Positions 1 through 5,376 of a stretch of 6,693 nucleotides of DNA are shown here, piece after piece. The translations under genes and the position numbers were made by a program. The stretch spans positions 1 through 6,693 of the forward strand of contig CANCSY010000174.1 in assembly GCA_947380915.1 (NCBI GenBank), written 5' to 3'. Origin of the DNA: Beijerinckiaceae bacterium (GTDB lineage: Bacteria; Pseudomonadota; Alphaproteobacteria; Rhizobiales; Beijerinckiaceae). How positions within the stretch are numbered: the first letter of the stretch is position 1; every line of letters starts with the position of its first letter. The notes under the pieces are model-generated. The model made no database searches. It was not told the DNA's origin and worked only from the letters and a program-made list of their open reading frames with translations.

Positions 1-75
1 GGGCTGGGGGCGCCGTTTTGGCGCAGATGGGTGTTGGGAATGATCGCCTCGCGGCGCCCCCTGCGCGGATTTCTC

Positions 76-110
76 GATCAAGGCTCCCGTACTTGGCCCC
101 GGCCTTGATC
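76..110. repeat. 9-bp inverted repeat (GATCAAGGC / GCCTTGATC)
   Basis: GATCAAGGC at 76-84 is perfectly complementary to GCCTTGATC at 102-110, with 17 bases between the arms. There is no T-tract on either side, so it is not a classical intrinsic terminator. It could be an RNA stem within a leftward transcript or a protein-binding dyad. Only the symmetry is certain. Confidence 0.5.
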
Positions 111-428
111 CTTGCCGCCTCTGGCTGAGGGGTAAGGGAAGGCCTTGACGCTTCGAAGGGACCCGTTTGGGCCACCGCTTGTCAGCATCCTGGGTTTGTG
201 AGCCTCATCGGCTCAGACCGGTCGTAGTGCCGGACGGACGGGTGACTGGGCATGCGCCAGCGGGCGGTTGCGCCCCTATGGCCATTCACCGGCGGCCAGC
301 CGATGAACCATGCCTTTTGCTCATGATCGCCCGAGAGACAACCTCCGGTAGGCCGCCCCGCAGGAACCGCTCCCCACCCACCCGAATACGACCGCTCGCG
401 TCCAGTCCCTCATGGGGCGGGGATGAGG

Positions 429-459
429 ATTATGTGGGTGAAGTTGGGGTAAAAGTCAA
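429..459 (-). promoter_or_regulatory. Possible sigma70-type promoter, reading leftward
   Basis: On the minus strand TTGACT (459 to 454) is followed after 19 bases by CATAAT (434 to 429). The match to TTGACA/TATAAT is good (5/6 and 5/6), but the spacer is 2 bases longer than ideal. It would start transcription near position 421, reading leftward into the hairpin-rich stretch and on past the window edge. It lies downstream of rimO on the same strand and so could separate a new transcript from rimO. It is an A/T-rich island in GC-rich DNA, so a chance match is possible. Confidence 0.3.
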
Positions 460-484
460 GGATTTTTTTCTGTGTGCGCCTATA

Positions 485-505
485 CCCTCCCCCTCGTGGG
501 GAGAG
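485..505. repeat. Short GC-rich hairpin of the CTCCCC/GGGGAG type
   Basis: CTCCCC at 487-492 pairs with GGGGAG at 498-503 around a 5-base loop (CTCGT). Read on the minus strand it is nearly the same string as the hairpin at 3040-3060 on the plus strand, sharing a CTCCCCACGAGGGGGAG core. It lies about 50 bases past the rimO stop. A run of seven T on the minus strand (532 to 526) lies between rimO and this hairpin but is not directly preceded by a strong stem, so I do not call a standard terminator for rimO. Confidence 0.45.
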
Positions 506-555
506 AAGCTGCTATCGTTGCGCGCAAAAAAATGAAATGACGCAACTGTTCTCGC

Positions 556-1899
556 TCACACCGCCATGCCCTGCAGATCGTAAGGCCCGGCCTTGTCGAT
601 CTTCACGGTGACGAGATCGCCCACGCGCAGGGGGCGGCGTGACGCGATGTGGACGGAGCCGTCGATCTCCGGCGCATCGGCGCGGCTGCGCCCCTTACCG
701 ACGCCATTTTCAAACGAATCGACAATGACTTGCAGTCGTTTCCCAACCTTATTTTTTAAGATCGAGGCGCTGATCGCCTGCTGCTTCTCCATGAAGCGGC
801 GATAGCGGCGCTCCTTCTCCTCGTCGGGCACCACCTCAAGGCCAAGATCATTGGCCATGGCGCCCTTCACGGGCTCGTATTTGAATGCGCCGACCCGGTC
901 GAGGCGCGCTTCGCCCAGCCAGTCCAGCAGCATCTCGAAGTCTTCCTCGGTCTCGCCGGGAAAGCCCACGATGAAGGTGGAGCGGATGGTCAGGTCGGGA
1001 CAGGCCTGCCGCCAGGCCTTCACCCGGTCCAGCGTCTTTTCCTGATTGCCCGGGCGGCGCATGGCTTTGAGCACGCGCGGGGAGGCGTGCTGGAAGGGGA
1101 TGTCGAGATATTGCAGCAGATTGCCGGTGGCGCCGCTCTGGGCCATCAGCTCCACCACCTCGTCAACATGGGGGTAGGGATAGACATAGTGCAGCCGCAC
1201 CCAGGCGCCGAGGGTGGAGAGTTCGCGGGTCAGGTCGAGGAATTTGGCGCGCACGGAGCGGTCGGCGAAGGCGCTCTCTTCATAGCGAAGGTCGATCCCG
1301 TAGGCGGAGGTGTCCTGCGAGATGACCAGCAGTTCCTTCACGCCCGCCTTCACCAGCTTCTCGGCTTCCCGCAGCACATCGCCCGCCGAGCGCGAGACCA
1401 GCTTGCCGCGCAGCGCCGGGATGATGCAGAAGCTGCAGGTGTTGTTGCAGCCCTCGGAAATCTTGAGATAGGCGTAGTGGCGCGGCGTCAGCTTGACGCC
1501 CTGCGGGGGCACCAGGTCCAGATAGGGGTCATGGGCGGGAGGGGCGGCCTGATGCACGGCCTCCATCACGCTCTCGTAGGCCTGGGGGCCGCTGATGGCG
1601 AGAACGCCCGGATAGGCCTCGCGGATGGCGCCGGGCTCCGCGCCCATGCAGCCGGTGACGATCACCTTGCCATTCTCGTTGAGGGCGGCGCCGATGGCGG
1701 CCAGCGATTCCGCCTTGGCGGAGTCCAGGAAGCCGCAGGTGTTGACGACCACGGCGTCGGCGCCCGCATGGCTGCGGGTCAGCTCATAGCCCTCGGCGCG
1801 CAGGCGGGTGATGATCCGCTCGGAATCAACGAGCGCCTTGGGGCAGCCAAGGGAGACGAAGGAAATCTTGGGGGCGGGGCGCTGGTCGATGTCGGTCAT
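556..1899 (-). CDS. rimO: Ribosomal protein uS12 (S12) methylthiotransferase RimO
   Basis: RimO is a cytoplasmic radical-SAM enzyme that adds a methylthio group to the beta-carbon of a conserved aspartate in ribosomal protein S12 (Asp89 in E. coli), using two [4Fe-4S] clusters. The 447-residue product has the full family layout. The N-terminal UPF0004 domain (about 11-130) has cluster cysteines at Cys19, Cys55 and Cys84 in [19 protein letters not shown] and VTGCMG. The radical-SAM motif CNNTCSFC has Cys151, Cys155 and Cys158. A C-terminal TRAM domain covers roughly 380-447. [12 protein letters not shown] and the IIPALRGK after the third cysteine are typical of RimO rather than MiaB. I chose the ATG at 1899 because the family-like sequence starts there. 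Upstream in-frame ATGs would add 114 low-complexity residues and run into the divergent gene. A GAGG sits only 3 bases upstream, a weak site. No truncation or frameshift is seen. Confidence 0.97.
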   Translation of the reverse strand: MTDIDQRPAPKISFVSLGCPKALVDSERIITRLRAEGYELTRSHAGADAVVVNTCGFLDSAKAESLAAIGAALNENGKVIVTGCMGAEPGAIREAYPGVLAISGPQAYESVMEAVHQAAPPAHDPYLDLVPPQGVKLTPRHYAYLKISEGCNNTCSFCIIPALRGKLVSRSAGDVLREAEKLVKAGVKELLVISQDTSAYGIDLRYEESAFADRSVRAKFLDLTRELSTLGAWVRLHYVYPYPHVDEVVELMAQSGATGNLLQYLDIPFQHASPRVLKAMRRPGNQEKTLDRVKAWRQACPDLTIRSTFIVGFPGETEEDFEMLLDWLGEARLDRVGAFKYEPVKGAMANDLGLEVVPDEEKERRYRRFMEKQQAISASILKNKVGKRLQVIVDSFENGVGKGRSRADAPEIDGSVHIASRRPLRVGDLVTVKIDKAGPYDLQGMAV

Positions 1900-1945
1900 G
1901 AGCCTCGATTGCCACGGGGCCGGGCCGGATGCAACCAAAGCTCGC

Positions 1946-1978
1946 ACCATCATCGCGATTCCTGCTCTGGATGATGGT
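1946..1978. promoter_or_regulatory. 9-bp dyad in the divergent spacer (ACCATCATC / GATGATGGT)
   Basis: ACCATCATC at 1946-1954 is perfectly complementary to GATGATGGT at 1970-1978, with 15 bases between. With the T at 1979 bulged, three more pairs (1943-1945 with 1980-1982) extend the stem. It lies 47 bases upstream of the rimO start and about 90 upstream of the FAH start. It could be an operator, or a hairpin in the 5' leader of rimO. There is no T-tract after it. Confidence 0.45.
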
Positions 1979-1987
1979 TGCGCAGGG

Positions 1988-2016
1988 GTGACGGGTCGCG
2001 GGCTTGGCGTTATGGT
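1988..2016 (+). promoter_or_regulatory. Possible promoter of the rightward FAH gene
   Basis: GTGACG at 1988-1993 and TATGGT at 2011-2016 are spaced by 17 bases and each match the sigma70 -35 and -10 consensus at 4 of 6 positions. Transcription would begin near 2023, giving a leader of about 43 bases before the ATG at 2066. The -10 lies inside the dyad at 2001-2027. This is a modest match, supported mainly by its position. Confidence 0.3.
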
Positions 2017-2027
2017 CGCGCCAAGCC
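2001..2027. promoter_or_regulatory. Candidate operator: dyad GGCTTGGCG-N9-CGCCAAGCC
   Basis: The two 9-base arms (2001-2009 and 2019-2027) are perfectly complementary and separated by 9 bases, so the dyad spans 27 bp. It overlaps the possible -10 of the rightward gene and ends 38 bases before its start codon, where a repressor would block RNA polymerase. The TTGG...CCAA core would suit a dimeric regulator, but no regulator gene is in the window and the family cannot be told. The same bases could instead fold as an RNA hairpin in the leader. Confidence 0.45.
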
Positions 2028-2050
2028 GCCGCCGACCAGCGGCCACCTCA

Positions 2051-2057
2051 GGGAGGA
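2051..2057 (+). promoter_or_regulatory. Ribosome binding site fixing the FAH start
   Basis: GGGAGGA lies 8 bases upstream of the ATG at 2066 and is a near-ideal Shine-Dalgarno sequence. It decides this start over the in-frame ATG at 1808, which would add 86 residues antisense to rimO and the spacer. Confidence 0.8.
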
Positions 2058-2065
2058 ACATTCGC

Positions 2066-2980
2066 ATGAGTTTCACGCTTGCCACGATCAAGACCGCCTC
2101 TGGTCCGCGCGCCGCCATGGTGGTGGGTGACCGGGTTCTGGACATCGCCGCCGCCACCGGCAATCCGCAGGACGCGTCCATGCTCCATGTCATGGCGACC
2201 TGGGCTGACATCCTGCCCCGCCTCGACGCCCTCGTGGGCAAGGCGCAGACATCGGGCGCACCATTGGCCGACGCTCATCTTCTGGCGCCGATTCTGAACC
2301 CGGGCGGGATTTTCTGCGCCGGTTCGAACTATGGCGACCATGCCGCCGAGATGGCCGCCCGTTCCGGCCAGCCCGCGCCCCCTGACCCGCATACGCTGGG
2401 CCTGCGCTCCTGGCATTTCATGAAGACCATGCATTGCATCGTCGGCCCCGGCGCGACCGTTACCATGCAGCCCCGCTCCCAGAAGATCGACTGGGAGATC
2501 GAACTCGCCCTCATCATCGGCAAGACCGCGCGCAATGTGTCGGAGGCGGACGCTCTCGATTATGTGGCCGGTTACATGATCGCCAATGATCTGTCGGCGC
2601 GCGATCTGGGCGCCCGCCCAGGCCTGCCCGCCACCTCGTCCTTCAAGAATGACTGGATCGCCCACAAGAACTGGGATGGGTCTTGCCCGCTCGGTCCCTG
2701 GATCACGCTGGCGCGCGACATTCCCAATCCGCACGATCTCAAGATGGTTCTGGAGGTCAATGGCGTGGTGAAGCAGGACTCCAACACGAAGCACATGATC
2801 TTCAACATCAACGAGCAGATCGCCGATCTTTCGCGCAACTTCACCCTGCATCCCGGCGACATCATCCTGACCGGCACCCCGGCGGGCGTGGGCGCGGGTC
2901 GCGGCGAATTCCTGAACAAGGGCGACGTGGTGAAGCTGCATATCGACCATCTGGGCGAAATGGCGAACACGATGGCCTGA
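2066..2980 (+). CDS. FAH-superfamily hydrolase/hydratase (COG0179 type)
   Basis: This is a 304-residue cytoplasmic enzyme of the fumarylacetoacetate hydrolase superfamily. Members cleave or hydrate 2-oxo or 1,3-dioxo acids from aromatic and amino-acid breakdown, using a divalent metal. A short N-terminal domain (about 1-75) precedes the FAH fold. The conserved [10 protein letters not shown] segment carries the usual His/Glu pair (His92, Glu95). Predicted metal ligands are Glu144 and Glu146 in [12 protein letters not shown] and Asp175 in NDLSARD. The C-terminal signatures [23 protein letters not shown] (about 262-276) and a [13 protein letters not shown] end are all present, so it should be active. 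Length is normal. It is transcribed alone, divergent from rimO and convergent with a second FAH gene, behind a dyad that may control it. The exact substrate (fumarylpyruvate, 2-oxohept-3-enedioate, oxaloacetate tautomer and others are possible) cannot be assigned. Confidence 0.9.
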   Translation: MSFTLATIKTASGPRAAMVVGDRVLDIAAATGNPQDASMLHVMATWADILPRLDALVGKAQTSGAPLADAHLLAPILNPGGIFCAGSNYGDHAAEMAARSGQPAPPDPHTLGLRSWHFMKTMHCIVGPGATVTMQPRSQKIDWEIELALIIGKTARNVSEADALDYVAGYMIANDLSARDLGARPGLPATSSFKNDWIAHKNWDGSCPLGPWITLARDIPNPHDLKMVLEVNGVVKQDSNTKHMIFNINEQIADLSRNFTLHPGDIILTGTPAGVGAGRGEFLNKGDVVKLHIDHLGEMANTMA

Positions 2981-2985
2981 GGTCT

Positions 2986-3018
2986 GGTGGGGCGTGGTCT
3001 GGGACCGGACGCCCCACC
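2986..3018. repeat. Hairpin just past the plus-strand FAH stop
   Basis: A ten-base outer stem (2986-2995 with 3009-3018, GGTGGGGCGT/ACGCCCCACC) continues after a two-base bulge into GGTC/GACC (2996-2999 with 3003-3006) around a 3-base loop. It begins 6 bases after the TGA at 2978-2980. No T-tract follows, so it is not a textbook terminator, though it may stabilise the 3' end of the rightward mRNA. Confidence 0.5.
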
Positions 3019-3020
3019 CC

Positions 3021-3060
3021 GTCACGCTTCGCGTGGCGGCCCTCCCCACGAGGGGGAGGG
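3021..3060. repeat. REP-like tandem hairpins
   Basis: Two hairpins lie side by side. The first is GTCACGC (3021-3027) with GCGTGGC (3031-3037), 7 bp including one G-T pair, loop TTC. The second is CCCTCCCC (3040-3047) with GGGGAGGG (3053-3060), 8 bp, loop ACGAG. The second matches the inverted copy at 487-503. This looks like one unit of a dispersed intergenic repeat, a kind common in alphaproteobacterial genomes, but copy number cannot be judged from one window. Confidence 0.5.
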
Positions 3061-3072
3061 CATGAAAAGCAA

Positions 3073-3100
3073 AAGCCCGCCCCTGCAAGGGGGCGGGCTT
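3073..3100 (-). terminator. Rho-independent terminator of the leftward operon
   Basis: A perfect 11-bp stem (AAGCCCGCCCC at 3073-3083 with GGGGCGGGCTT at 3090-3100) has a 6-base loop. Read leftward, it is followed by TTTTGCTTTT, the expected U-rich tail. It starts 23 bases past the stop of the leftward FAH gene, so it should end that operon. Read rightward the tail is CGTCGTTT, which is poorer, so it may also partly stop transcription from the convergent FAH gene. Confidence 0.85.
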
Positions 3101-3122
3101 CGTCGTTTCACGGCCTCTGAAT

Positions 3123-3986
3123 TCAGGCGTGCGGGTTCTTGTAGGCGTGGCAATGCACGACCAGCGGGCCGAGATGCTCGCATTCGCCAGTCATCACGTC
3201 GCCGGGCTTCACGGGGCCAACGCCTGCGGGCGCGCCGGTGAAGATCACGTCGCCGGGATAGAGCGTGTAGAACTCGGAGGCGAGCGCGATCAGCTTCTGG
3301 CAGTTGTAGATCAGGTCCGACGTATTGGCGTCGTGGCGCATCTGGCCATTGACGAAGAGCTTGAAGGGAACTTCGTTCGGATCCTTGATCACGTCCTTGG
3401 TGACGAGCCAGGGGCCGATGACCGCGTAGCTGTCGATGGACTTGCGCATGGAGCGCTCCTCGCCGCCACGCACGGTCATGTCGAGGCTGAGGCAATAGCC
3501 CGCCACATAGTCCAGCGCATTGGCTTCGGAGATCTGCGAGCCTTCCTTGCCGATCACGATCATGAATTCCAGCTCATGCTCGTTCAGCTTGTCGAGGAAG
3601 CGCAGGTGAACGCCCTCGCCGGTGCCGACCATGGCCGAATTCGCCTTCAGGAACAGGCCGGAGCCAGCGATGCCCTTGCCCGGGGGCTGGTCGGGACGGC
3701 GGGCCTGCATTTCAGCCACATGGGCGTGATAGTTGGTGGGCGCCGCGATGAGCTTGGAGGGATTGGCGGTGGGGCTGAGCAGGGTCACAGCCGAGAGGGC
3801 CTTGGCCGGGTAGGACGTGCCGTCGCCAACGGCGGCGCGGATCTCGTCGAGATGGGCGATCATGGGGTCGCCCCAGCGCGCCTTCTTCTTGCCCGCGAGA
3901 ACCTTCTCGACGGTGCTGGTGATGTCATGGACCGTTTCGCCGTTCACGACGCCATAACGATCATCGTCAAATCTGCAGAACTTCAT
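3123..3986 (-). CDS. FAH-superfamily hydrolase, last gene of the leftward operon
   Basis: This is a 287-residue cytoplasmic FAH-superfamily enzyme, expected to hydrolyse or hydrate a ring-fission or dioxo-acid product with a divalent metal. The N-terminal part (1-75) begins MKFCRFDDDRYGVV, a usual FAH start. TNYHAHVAEM supplies the His89/Glu92 pair. Predicted metal ligands are Glu138 and Glu140 (NEHELEFMIVIGKEG) and Asp169 (SLDMT, where relatives often have NDxS). VIGPW, VNGQMRHDANT and YPGDVIFTGAPAGVG follow in normal order. The start is set by AGGAG at 3998-3994, 7 bases from the ATG at 3986; an in-frame ATG at 4022 would overlap the YciI gene. It follows that gene by 32 bases and ends at the terminator at 3100-3073. 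It is clearly diverged from the FAH protein at 2066-2980, so the two are not a recent duplication. The substrate is unknown. Confidence 0.9.
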   Translation of the reverse strand: MKFCRFDDDRYGVVNGETVHDITSTVEKVLAGKKKARWGDPMIAHLDEIRAAVGDGTSYPAKALSAVTLLSPTANPSKLIAAPTNYHAHVAEMQARRPDQPPGKGIAGSGLFLKANSAMVGTGEGVHLRFLDKLNEHELEFMIVIGKEGSQISEANALDYVAGYCLSLDMTVRGGEERSMRKSIDSYAVIGPWLVTKDVIKDPNEVPFKLFVNGQMRHDANTSDLIYNCQKLIALASEFYTLYPGDVIFTGAPAGVGPVKPGDVMTGECEHLGPLVVHCHAYKNPHA

Positions 3987-4018
3987 TGGTGCTCTCCTCT
4001 CTGCGGGGACAGGGCCCC

Positions 4019-4375
4019 TCAATCTATGGAATAGGTTCCATTCGAGTAGTTCACGCGGAGCCCGAAGGTCCCCTCGCTTAATTTCCAGCGTTCAAGCCGG
4101 TAGCTTCTGAAACCGCCGCGATGGTAGGGATCGCGATCGGCTATGGCGCGCGCCTCCGCCTCGTTCGCGGCGCGGATGATGATCATGCCCGGGCCGCGCG
4201 GCTTGCCCGCTTCGTCCAGAAAGGGACCGGCGGCGAAAAGCGCGCCGCTGGCCTCCAGCGCATATTGATGGGCGAGATGTTCGGCGTGAACCGCGCGTCT
4301 TTGCTCGGAGGTGGAGGTGGGCTCCGAGAAGATGACCCACAGCTCCTTGCCCAGATGTTGGCGCGTCTCGCTCAT
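4019..4375 (-). CDS. YciI-family (YCII domain) protein
   Basis: This is a small 118-residue protein of the YCII family, dimeric alpha/beta-barrel proteins. Most are uncharacterised, but the family includes TftG, a dehydrochlorinase of 2,4,5-T degradation. The family pattern is visible: a first strand ELWVIFSE, a helix with RAVHAEHLAHQ (His30, His33), then SGALFAAGPF (43-52), a GMIIIRA strand (63-69), EAEARAIADRDPYHRGG (Asp82-Pro83) and the final RLERWKLSEGT. A histidine and the DP aspartate are the expected active-site residues of the family. About 17 residues after the core (102-118) form a short C-terminal tail. The ATG is 6 bases after the dioxygenase stop with no strong ribosome binding site, so translation is probably coupled. 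Its place between an extradiol dioxygenase-like gene and an FAH gene suggests it handles an intermediate between them. Confidence 0.87.
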   Translation of the reverse strand: MSETRQHLGKELWVIFSEPTSTSEQRRAVHAEHLAHQYALEASGALFAAGPFLDEAGKPRGPGMIIIRAANEAEARAIADRDPYHRGGFRSYRLERWKLSEGTFGLRVNYSNGTYSID

Positions 4376-4381
4376 GGCGGT

Positions 4382-5323
4382 TCAGCTCGCCAGTTTGCGG
4401 CTGATGATGTCCTCGCAGCGCAGGTTGCGCTCCTCGGTCAGCTTGCCGGACATGGCCTCGCGCAGGAGTTGCGAGGGCAGGGCCATGCCCCAGCGATCGG
4501 GCATGGGCATCTTTCTGGCCCAATATTCCGCCGTGCCGGCCATGTGGGTCGCCTCGTCGATCTGCTCGATCTCGGTCGTATATTCGGTCACGAAGCCATT
4601 GGGCTCGATGAAATAGGAGAAGACGTTGTCGCCGGGGCCATGGCGGCCGACGCCCCATTCCACGTTGAAGCCCTGCTTCTTCATGCGGCCGGCGCCGCGC
4701 ATCAAGCCGTCGAAGTTCGGCACTTCATAGGCCATGTGGTTCAGGCCCGCCCCATGGCCGCGCGCAAGGGCGATGGAGTGATGGTCGGCGCTGCAACGCA
4801 CGAAGTCCATGCGCTCGGTCGCGTCCGAGAGGCGGAAGCCCAGGGTGTCGCAGAAGAAGCGGTTCTGCTTGTCGAGATCAGCGACATTGAGGACGATGTG
4901 GGACAGCTTCAGGGGCTTGGAACGGTCGTTGTAGATGAAGTCGTGCTTTGCGACGCCCGCAGAAATGTTCAGGATCTGGCCTTCGGGAGTCTTCAGGCTG
5001 AAGGCGTAGCCGCCGCCCGCGATGGCGGGCAGGGCGTGTGGGGCGGCGATGATCTCGACTCCAAGGCCAGCCACCTTCGCATGCAGCGCATCGACCGTGC
5101 CGCTATCCTGCACCGCGAAATCGATGGAATGGAGCGAAGAGCGGGGGGCTTCATGCAGGGTGAGGATGTGATGCTCGGCGCCGCTGCCGCGCAGATACAT
5201 GACGCCGCCTTCACGCGCGACGGTCTCGAGACCCCAGGCGTTACGGTAGAAATCGGCGCTCTCGTCGAGGTTGAGGACATTCAGTTCCACGCCCCTCAGG
5301 GCGGATACGCGCACTTCGTTCAT
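4382..5323 (-). CDS. Two-domain VOC protein, type I extradiol dioxygenase-like
   Basis: This 313-residue cytoplasmic protein has two vicinal-oxygen-chelate domains (about 6-122 and 136-252), the layout of type I extradiol ring-cleavage dioxygenases (BphC, catechol 2,3-dioxygenase). These use Fe(II), rarely Mn(II), and O2 to open catechols next to the hydroxyls. In the second domain the 2-His-1-Glu metal site is visible: His142 (LSHIVLNV), His196 (LNHMAYEV) and Glu247 (FVTEY). A second-sphere His at 181/182 (DHHSIAL), His228 and Tyr248 are also in place. The stretch 226-247 fits the PROSITE extradiol signature except Ser236, where an aliphatic residue is usual. So it is probably catalytic rather than a plain glyoxalase. 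Residues 255-313 form an extra helical, basic tail. GGAGG at 5333-5329 lies 5 bases from the ATG. It sits 53 bases after the permease and 6 before the YciI gene. The substrate is unknown. Confidence 0.88.
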   Translation of the reverse strand: MNEVRVSALRGVELNVLNLDESADFYRNAWGLETVAREGGVMYLRGSGAEHHILTLHEAPRSSLHSIDFAVQDSGTVDALHAKVAGLGVEIIAAPHALPAIAGGGYAFSLKTPEGQILNISAGVAKHDFIYNDRSKPLKLSHIVLNVADLDKQNRFFCDTLGFRLSDATERMDFVRCSADHHSIALARGHGAGLNHMAYEVPNFDGLMRGAGRMKKQGFNVEWGVGRHGPGDNVFSYFIEPNGFVTEYTTEIEQIDEATHMAGTAEYWARKMPMPDRWGMALPSQLLREAMSGKLTEERNLRCEDIISRKLAS

Positions 5324-5376
5324 TTTGGCCTCCAGCAGGCTTTCATCATGCAGGTAATTTATCGGGTTCGTTCCGC

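Larger units (their letters stand above)
1..555. other. Gene-poor region downstream of rimO, rich in hairpins
   Basis: I see no supportable protein gene here. The longest ATG frame (167-535, plus) is arginine/proline-rich, has no ribosome binding site, matches no family I recognise, and runs through a repeat-like hairpin. A minus-strand frame is open from a GTG at 175 to the left edge, but its start is weak. Hairpins seen directly are 76-84 with 102-110, 200-204 with 210-214 (GAGCC/GGCTC), 262-266 with 271-275 (GGGCG/CGCCC), and 408-413 with 423-428. GGCGGCC at 291-297 and GGCCGCC at 351-357 could also pair over 53 bases. A possible leftward promoter lies at 429-459. The region could be an untranslated leader or a small RNA read leftward, or degenerate spacer. 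No tRNA, rRNA, RNase P, tmRNA or riboswitch consensus was recognised. Confidence 0.5.

Noticed and set aside
1..108. Plus-strand open frame from the left edge to a TGA at 106-108, a possible gene tail
   Set aside because: 35 residues is too short to judge. No domain is visible, and another plus frame is open over almost the same stretch.
1..175. Minus-strand frame from a GTG at 175, open to the left edge
   Set aside because: There is no well-placed ribosome binding site and no recognisable family. It crosses the inverted repeat at 76-110, and two other minus-strand frames are also open to the edge, so openness means little here.
1..428. Cobalamin, glycine, TPP, FMN or SAM riboswitch, 6S RNA, RNase P or tmRNA
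   Set aside because: I looked for the conserved boxes of each on both strands and found none. Short hairpins alone are not enough.
167..535. 122-codon ATG frame on the plus strand
   Set aside because: It has no ribosome binding site, an Arg/Pro-rich composition and no recognisable domain, and its 3' part reads through the repeat hairpin at 485-505.
1087..1974. 295-codon plus-strand frame opposite rimO
   Set aside because: It is antisense to a certain gene and rich in Gly/Ala/His/Asp as expected of a GC-rich shadow frame, with no domain.
1900..2241. 114-residue N-terminal extension of RimO from an upstream ATG
   Set aside because: It is low-complexity, unlike any RimO, overlaps the divergent FAH gene, and the RimO homology starts right after the ATG at 1899.
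2048..3088. 346-codon minus-strand frame opposite the plus-strand FAH gene
   Set aside because: It is the antisense shadow of a well-supported FAH gene, with no family features of its own.
3129..4034. 301-codon plus-strand frame opposite the leftward FAH gene
   Set aside because: It is an antisense shadow with Gly/Asp/His-rich composition. The minus-strand frame carries complete FAH motifs and a ribosome binding site.
4382..5323. Plain glyoxalase I or fosfomycin/bleomycin resistance protein
   Set aside because: The two fused VOC domains, the His142/His196/Glu247 set, the second-sphere histidines and the near-match to the extradiol signature point to an extradiol dioxygenase instead.
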